The translations under genes and the position numbers were made by a program. A stretch of DNA of 64,000 bases from Scolanthus callimorphus (taxonomy: Eukaryota > Cnidaria > Anthozoa > Actiniaria > Edwardsiidae), in assembly GCA_033964015.1 (NCBI GenBank), contig CM066912.1, positions 24,339,605-24,403,604 on the forward strand, written 5' to 3'. Positions 41,948-64,000 of the stretch are shown one piece after another. Position 1 is the stretch's first letter, and each line of letters opens with the position of its first letter. The notes under the pieces are model-generated. The model did not search any database and was not told the DNA's origin. It was given only the letters and a program-made list of their open reading frames with translations.

Positions 41948-42230
41948 TTATCTTGAATCCAGACACCAGCAACACGAGACTTTCACAACAAAGAAAATGA
42001 TATAATATAAGTATTGTGAAAAGTTGCATTGCGAAATAATTCTAGCATATTCTTTTGATAAGAATCATTAACTTACACACTCAGAAAAGGAGAGTTTGTT
42101 TTCCTCTTTTTATCTTGAACCAGACACCAGTAAAATGAGGTTTCAACAGCAAAGAATAAGGTATAAGTTAGTATTGTCAAAAGTTGCATTGCAAAATTCT
42201 AGCAAATTCTTTTGAAAAGAATCATTAATA
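41948..42230 (+). repeat. Diverged tandem duplication (about 120-bp arms)
   Basis: TTTTATCTTGAA..CCAGACACCAG through AAGTTGCATTGC to GAATCATTAA occurs at about 41948-42071 and 42108-42230, with small indels. It lies in the probable 3' UTR of the 41173 gene. Confidence 0.75.
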
Positions 42231-42494
42231 TCACTTTAGGCAGGTTCACACTGGAACTTAGGGCAAGGATATCAAACTCATACATTTCCCCTTTGTGGTT
42301 CACACTACAACGTAAGCGCAGACACAAGTGTTTTGTTGTGATTGCGCTTGTGCATGCGTCTAGTGTGAATCATGTGAATGCAAGCACAGGCAACTAGTCA
42401 ATGTTGATTTTAGGCTTGTGTTGATGTGCATTCTAGTGAGAACCAGCATTTAGCCAATTCTTGCAACTCTCACGAAAGAGCACTTTTAATTCTT

Positions 42495-42880
42495 TTGAAG
42501 AAAAGAGTAAAACATTTTGAAACAGTCATAATAACAAATTGTTAGTAAGTAATAAAGCTAAATTATAACAGTCATTTAAAATAATTTGTTTATGTGTTGC
42601 TAATATATCATAATTTTGTAGTACAGATTTGCAAGGAACATTAAATGTGTTGTTTATTTAAAGACTTGTTTACTTCCAAATACAGGATGAACAACTTCAG
42701 TGAAAACATTTTGAAATGAAGTCATAACAAAGTTATACTTAAAGTATACCAGTAAGTACTAATAAAGCTAATTATTAAACAGTCATCTAAAATAACTTAT
42801 TAAATGTGTCCCTGTTAATTCATCATAATTCTTGTACAGATTTGCCAGGAGTTTAAATGTATTGATTACTAAAGACTCGC
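42495..42880 (+). repeat. Second diverged tandem duplication (about 180-bp arms)
   Basis: ACATTTTGAAA through AATAAAGCTA, AACAGTCATnTAAAATAA and TTGTACAGATTTGC recurs at about 42495-42668 and 42697-42880. Each arm carries one AATAAA. Confidence 0.7.
42551..42766 (+). promoter_or_regulatory. Candidate poly(A) signals for the 41173 gene
   Basis: AATAAA occurs at 42551-42556 and again at 42761-42766, both in the AT-rich region downstream of the 41173-41634 gene. The two sites lie in the two arms of a diverged tandem duplication. The resulting 3' UTR would be about 0.9-1.1 kb. Assignment is by position only. Confidence 0.35.
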
Positions 42881-44845
42881 TATCTCAAGTCTGATTAAAT
42901 GCGAGCGCAACGCTTTACTTTGGGAATCTTGCACTTTGAGAATCAGCATGCTGATTTTTGAAAAATCACCTAAGCTGATTTTTTATTCTACATGCGCAAT
43001 ACTTCATGGGACTAGATCACAAGGCGCTGAAACAATAATAAACAATTATTGAATGTGTGTTTCAAGAAATTATCCATACCCCCCTACGGAAGGGATTGGA
43101 AATTCCAGAGGGTTGTGTGTTTTTCTATGGAAATTCCATAGGGTGGGGAGGTCACTTTTCAACACCCTTCCATTGGGGGGGGGGGGGGGGGGATATGATA
43201 TTTTTGGAACCAGTGTGATATCCAGAATAAACGCCTTGCCTGATTCCACCTATCTCGACATTGTTTATTCTGGATATCACAAAAACCTCATCCAATAATT
43301 GCTTAAGATCGGTCAGTTGATTTTTGGCTTCAAGAAAATGTGCCGCATGTGATCAAATTCCTCTACGAAAAATCTATTCAAAGATCTCTTTCACTCTGAA
43401 ATGTTCATTCAAAACCATTCTTTTCCCCACAAAAAATTAGAAGTCAAAAAATAAAGCAATGCAAATAAAAATATTTGCTGCAAGTTAAATAATCCCATTA
43501 GTGCCCTTTTTTTATTCTGAAGCCTAGTTTCCATATAGTCTTATCTGTTGCATCAGTCGACCGTGAAACATGGAAATTGGAAATATGGAAACCAAGCCTT
43601 AGAGAGGACTTGCAAGCTGAAGCTCTTAAGCCTGGTTCTCACTAGGATGCAAGCTTAAACATGGATAAGGACAGGTGAGGACGTGCATGATGCAAGCATA
43701 AGCACAAGGCTGACGCAAGAAGAACAAGACTTCTGTTCTTCTTGTGCTTGCATCACAATGAGGACGCTCCAAACGCAAGCACAAGACTTCCCACCAATCA
43801 GGTCCTCTCGTTCAAAGCGACAAAACATTCTCACCTTGTCTTTATCCACTATTTTGACACAACACACTCAAATATTTGGGATTCCTTTTTTTGCAACAAA
43901 CTTTGTTTTATTTTTTATTTGCATCGCTTTTTATTTGCAATGATGGTCCTTTTCATTTCCATCACTTTCCTTTTTTTTTTCTTCCAAAAATTCTTTGTTA
44001 TAACATGACTTTTTATTTGCTCTTGCTTTCTTTATTTCCATCTTGTTTTACTTGTGGTATGTCCTTGTGGGCCATCGCATATTTTAAATCGGGGTCCAGA
44101 AATTACACTTTGATCAGAAATTTGTAAAATTCATGGTCAAAGGAATGTGATCAAGTGCAGTACTTTTCAGTTGCAGACTACCTGCTTCAGTAATAGTAGT
44201 AGCGGGAGGGGTTCAATGGACCTCTTATTTATCATGCTATCACTGTAGTTTTCTCACTGGGATTACAGCGGGGTGCAGGAAAATCCCTTCTGCGGTATGG
44301 AGGTATGGCTTTTCTTGAATAACATTGTTTTCTCACAATCATGATAGTTAATGTATGACAGCTCTAATTATCCCCTAACAGGGACGCATCTATGCTTTGT
44401 TTTCCAATTTGTTTAGATCACGTTTTCCTGAGTATTTGGGGATGCTCTTGCATTGGCCAAAGGTATGACCACAATCAATCAATGTTTTTCATTCTGCTAC
44501 AATAGATACCTATATTGTCCTGTCAGATAAAGATACTATTGTCTGCTGGAATAATTCTAGCACAATTGCATAGCTGTCAACTCACCCGCATTAGGCGGGC
44601 GTCACAAGATTTTTAAGCCTGTCACCCGCATAATGATTGCAAAAATGTTCATACATCTACTGTATTTCACCCGCATTGCCACGTGAGAGAGAATCGTCAC
44701 GATTTTTGACAAAGTTTTGGTTGACAGGTATGCAATTGTCATGTTTATTACAAGTAATAACATGGCACCGAGGGAAATTAGGGATTAATTTCCCCGATGC
44801 CCGAGGAAGAATTTTTAAAAGCTAAATGTTAGGGAAGGAAGAGTT
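42881..44845. other. Intergenic, repeat-derived, no gene seen
   Basis: Contains a G18 tract at 43175-43192 beside kappaB-like GGAAATTCCA motifs, a fragment of the 33116 inverted repeat (43530-43600), a GCAAGCACAAG-rich stretch with a GAAGAACAAG hairpin (43700-43760), and T-rich sequence. Open frames here look like chance Phe-rich translations. Confidence 0.5.
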
Positions 44846-45049
44846 CCAATGAGCACGAGAAGACATACCAAGTGGTCTATAAATGTTTACGATGCCTGGA
44901 AAAAGTCAAGAAAAGAGTGCTTTGAAGATTTTGAGCCAGAAAATTAGAAGTTTCCTTCAATTCCTAGTTTGGAGAAAATAACAGTAGAAGAAATAAATTA
45001 CTGGCTTAGCAAATTTGTTAATTTAGTGATTACAGAACTGAAACATTGA
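44846..45049 (+). pseudogene. Crypton/ZMYM-QRICH1-like (DUF3504 family) fragment
   Basis: One plus-strand frame reads STRRHTKWSINVYDAWKKSR, an in-frame TAG at 44945-44947, then PSIPSLEKITVEEINYWLSK and a final TGA. The pattern of an RxTxW...V...W segment followed by L..WL..FV is what I associate with the N-terminal part of Crypton-derived and ZMYM-like proteins that are abundant in cnidarian genomes. It is broken by a stop, short, and lacks any recombinase domain, so it is a dead fragment. Family assignment is from memory of the pattern. Confidence 0.45.
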
Positions 45050-45079
45050 ACAATCCGACGGCATTGAAGTTCCACTGAG

Positions 45080-45515
45080 CATGCGCGCTTCAAAGCAGCC
45101 ATCCCACATTGATGTAAGTCGAGCTCACGCTGACTAGGGCAAATGAGTAATCAGTTTCGAGTACTTGAGCTAGTCGTCCAATACGCGCAGTGTAACAACA
45201 GCGCTTGGTTCGACTTGGTGTTCAAGAATGTTCAAAAGCGCACTTGGGTGTTCAAGAATGTTCAAAAGCGCACTTGGGTGTTCAAGAATGTTCAAAAGCG
45301 CACTTGATTACTCACGCCGGTGCCTAGAAGGCGAAAAAAAAAGAAAGAATTTTAGGACCAAAAATATAAAACTGAACAAGAACCGTGACGTCATTAAACC
45401 GAGCATGCGCATTTCGAAAGCAGTTATCCCACATGGATGTAAGTCGAGCTCACGGTGACTACAGCTAACGAGTCGTCCAATACGCGAAGTGTAACAACAG
45501 CGCTTGGTTCGACTA
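45080..45515 (+). repeat. Direct repeat of about 125 bp with internal 30-bp triplication
   Basis: Two copies (about 45080-45213 and 45400-45513) share ATGTAAGTCGAGCTCACG and GTGTAACAACAGCGCTTGGT. Between them a 30-bp unit, GTGTTCAAGAATGTTCAAAA plus GCGCACTTGG, is repeated three times at 45219-45309. Confidence 0.8.
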
Positions 45516-45790
45516 CGCCTAGAAGACAAGGGTTTTGTCTTCAACTTTATTCTCTCAACAAGTTGGCGGAGATTGTTGAAGACAAGATCCTTTGTCTTTT
45601 ACTAAATTTTCCTCTCGTGACGTCACCGGAGGGAAATATAGTTATAGACAAAGGATTCTTTTGTCTACTAAATTTCCCTTGCATTTATAATGAGGAATTT
45701 AGCTAGTAAGTGTCCCTCGGAGAACAAAGAAACCGAGGCGATCATGGTATTATTTAGTATCGCGATTCACCCTGCCACTCTGTGTTGTTG

Positions 45791-45824
45791 TGAGCCGTCA
45801 ATATTTTGTGGTATTGACGGCTCA
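45791..45824. repeat. Small hairpin GAGCCGTCAATA
   Basis: TGAGCCGTCAATA and its complement TATTGACGGCTCA surround an 8-base loop. The core CCGTCAATATT also occurs in the foldback element at 46116-46284. Confidence 0.7.
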
Positions 45825-46115
45825 AAAGAGCTAGCAAAATTCAAGTTTTTTTCGCACGAATTTATGTTTCATTTCATTGTCAATAGTTAGAAATAACGTT
45901 TAGCTATATTTCTAGCAATATCTTATGGCAGAAAGAGATTTTTTTCGCCGAAAAAGATGGAAAAATGTAAACAGAAAATACTCGAGCTCGTGCGAAAAGC
46001 CCATGTGATTGCGTGAGATCGTGCGTAATGTATGAGAATTGAAATTTCAATCGACAATAAATAGCACTATTTCTTGCCATTTCCTCCAGAAAATCTTCAA
46101 GAATCGCGATACAAT

Positions 46116-46284
46116 ATTAATTACGATTTTGAGACGGCAATTCCACAAATATTGACGGCGTTGGAAGAAAATTTTTCACTATTGGGCTCCGTCGCTGCGC
46201 GACTCCGCCCAATACGTGAACATATTTTCTCCCAACTAGCCGTCAATATTTTTTGGAATTGCCGTCTCAAAATCGTAATTAGTA
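46116..46284. mobile_element. Foldback element (TTACGATTTTGAGACGGCAA ends)
   Basis: The arms TTAATTACGATTTTGAGACG to GCAATTCC and their complement enclose a second pair, AATATTGACGG / CCGTCAATATT. 169 bp. Confidence 0.85.
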
Positions 46285-46460
46285 TATAGAATAGCAATAG
46301 GAGAGAACAAGAAGAAATCAGTGCTTGCACATGCATATATTGGCGTCTGTAAAGCTACTGATAAAACGAATTTGATTGGCTCGTAAAACAAGAGCTTTAC
46401 AATTTTACAGCGGTAAAACCATTCTTAAAATAACTAGGCGTGTCAAAATGCCTTATCAAT

Positions 46461-46686
46461 AGGCATAGCGCTGCGCACAGATTCTAAAATTAGATCACGA
46501 GAAGGATCGCGCTCGAAATACGAGCCAGGGTAGGAGTTCATACAAGCTCTGAAATAATGAGTGGAACTACCAGTTTACCATTTCATTTTGTATCGTTCTT
46601 TAGAGAGAAAAGTGAGAAATTAATGGAAACGTGTATTTGTCTGAGTTTTAATTAGTGTGTCGTCATCTGTGCGTAGTGCTATAGGG
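46461..46686. mobile_element. MITE with CAATAGCGCTGYGCAC ends, copy B
   Basis: Inverted relative to copy A, uninterrupted, with the same internal order: TCGAAATACGAG, GGGTAGGAGT, ATCGTTCTTTAGAGAGAAAA and a GTCATCTGTGCG end. Confidence 0.8.
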
Positions 46687-48011
46687 CAATACTAGACAGG
46701 GACTCCTCTATTTATGATTCCCTGAAAAACCTGATATCAAACTGTTTTAAAAATTCCCAGTTCAAAACAACGATTTGTACTATAAAACTACTATTTCAGC
46801 AGTATTCATGTCAGATCGTCAGGAATTTAGACGGTTTGGGCTTCCTGTGTTCAGGGTTCAATGGACGTGAAAGAGTGGGAACCAAATGTAAGGGGGGAGG
46901 GGAAGAAAAGAAGTTTTGCTCCTTGCCCATAACACTAGCTTTCGCGTTTTCTTCGTTTTCGTACGTGTTTTTAAGAGATGCCTACGCAAGAGGCTACTAC
47001 TCTATGAAACGTTGGAAAATTTCAGGATACCCTGTGACGTCACGATGCGCGCGAACAGAGCTTGATTTCTAATGATTCTAGACCCACATGGAAAGGAGTT
47101 ACTGAAAGTATTAGTAAAAGTGAATGGCTAGGGGCGGGTGGTCGGTGGGGCGGCATCCCACTGTCTCACGGTGGCAAGAACTCTTTGCATTTTATCCCAG
47201 CAACTTCTAGTGTCATTAATTTGCGAGATTGATTCGTTTCCATTCAATAAACACTAACTGAGTGTTTATTGAAACACTCAGTTAAAGTTTTAACACTCTC
47301 AGTAAACAGTTGATAAAAGTATATGTCTATTACAGGTTCTCAATATTTGTCTTGCACTTAGGAATTCAAAAGAGTCAAACCACTGAAAAGCTATATCGAC
47401 AAAGTAATGTTTTGTGACTTCTAGTATTGTACAATTTTATTGTTGTTTCACTGTGATGAGTACTATATAATATTAATAAAATACATTAACTTAGTACGTG
47501 TATGTCTCTTCTTATCCATTGAATATCAACTAAAATGTCAAGGTCGTGGCTAGATGGGATACTCACAGTGGAAGTGATTTATAATTCATAGGCATAAACA
47601 ATAGAACGAAACTACATAGCATAACATGGCATGAGTTGGCATATGTAGGTTCGTTCTACCGTGAAGCCTATGAATTATCCCTTCTAGCCATGACCACATG
47701 CCAACTCCACATTCCCATAAGCTCCCAGCAATATCCATCTAAAGGGTCTTTGCGCCTAAGTCACGTGTGGCAGTGTTCCCTGAATCAAACATCCAAACAA
47801 CTGAGTGCTGTTTGTGGTTGTTAAGTGTTAGTTGTGCGATCAGTTGAAGCTGCTAACACGGTTTGACTGAGTAATGTACCGACCATGGAGATACCAAACT
47901 TGCCACGTTGAAGGATAGATTGCATTTGTACCATATTTGGCTAATTTCCCACCCTGGGAACCCAAGTTTTAGAGTGGCTGTCTAGTTCTGGTTGCTTAGC
48001 AATCTGGTTGC
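46687..48011. other. Intergenic between convergent genes
   Basis: Holds a hairpin CAATAAACACT / AGTGTTTATTG near 47245-47271, an inverted pair around the ATTCATAGGC and GAACGAAACTACATA segments (47583-47680), and the 3' flank of the calcyphosine-2-like gene. No exon was recognised. Confidence 0.4.
47436..47441 (-). promoter_or_regulatory. Candidate poly(A) signal of the calcyphosine-2-like gene
   Basis: TTTATT on the plus strand, hence AATAAA on the minus strand, about 570 bp downstream of the stop at 48012. Other AATAAA-like hexamers exist nearby, so this is only a candidate. Confidence 0.3.
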
Positions 48012-63667
<15,656 letters not shown>

Positions 63668-64000
63668 CTTTCAAAAGAGAAAAAAGAAACAGGGATGTCA
63701 ATGATTACACTAAAAAGGAAAAAAATTGGTACTTGGGCTTGGACCCTTCACAGCATATGGTTGCTGTTGTTATTGGACTCAAGGGAAATATAGGAAACAG
63801 GGATGTCAATGATTACACTAAAAAGGAACAAAATGAATATTCTTTCAAACAACTTTTGTGATGCTAAATATAAACCGGACAAGTGGCGTCATCAGATAAA
63901 ATACCAAGTGCATTGGCTAATTTATGAAACGTTAAAAATGAAAGAATCTTTCATGGCACAATTTTGTACCAATTACAGCTAAAACCGTTGCATCACGACC
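63668..64000. other. Intronic sequence upstream of the first visible calcyphosine-2-like exon
   Basis: No exon seen. A 33-bp segment starting AAACAGGGATGTCAATGATT is present twice (about 63689 and 63797). Confidence 0.5.

Overview
This is eukaryotic, intron-rich nuclear DNA. Introns have GT/AG borders, the protein-coding exons match metazoan families, and small inverted-repeat transposons are very dense. The mix (NUP205, a ciliary calcyphosine-2-like gene, a CR1/L2/jockey-type LINE, a Crypton/ZMYM-like fragment, a hammerhead-bearing Penelope-like remnant, many TTAA- and TA-flanked MITEs) suggests a cnidarian, most likely a stony coral. That placement is inference from protein similarity and repeat style.

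Layout. (1) Positions 80-38463, plus strand: 34 exons of NUP205, the inner-ring nuclear pore scaffold protein. Only the first coding exon(s) lie outside the window. Splice phases chain through all exons. About 2036 residues are encoded, close to human NUP205 (2012), but three single-base deletions (about 4066, about 4114 and the A7 run at 18461-18467) break the frame. (2) NUP205 introns hold nested insertions: a LINE (about 18500-21478, minus strand) with one long EN+RT reading frame, many MITEs, several minisatellites, an 87/174-bp higher-order satellite, a lysine-rich tandem-repeat reading frame on the minus strand (27544-28662), and a degraded hammerhead-ribozyme motif. (3) 38464-41172: intergenic, with a 209-bp tandem duplication and a 1.26-kb inverted-repeat element containing another element. 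(4) 41173-41634, plus strand: a single-exon gene for a 153-residue protein with a Cys-rich, probably lipid-modified N-terminus; function unknown. (5) 41635-48011: intergenic, with diverged duplications, foldback elements and a Crypton/ZMYM-like pseudogene fragment. (6) 48012-63667, minus strand: 20 exons of a calcyphosine-2-like EF-hand gene, convergent with NUP205; its 5' exons lie beyond the window.

The three host genes show no functional link and are simply neighbours. The most unusual content is the antisense Lys/Arg-rich repeat precursor-like frame inside NUP205, the hammerhead-like motif, the layered MITE insertions that give relative ages, and MITE or tandem families carrying arrays of transcription-factor-like motifs (kappaB-like, E-box, CCAAT).
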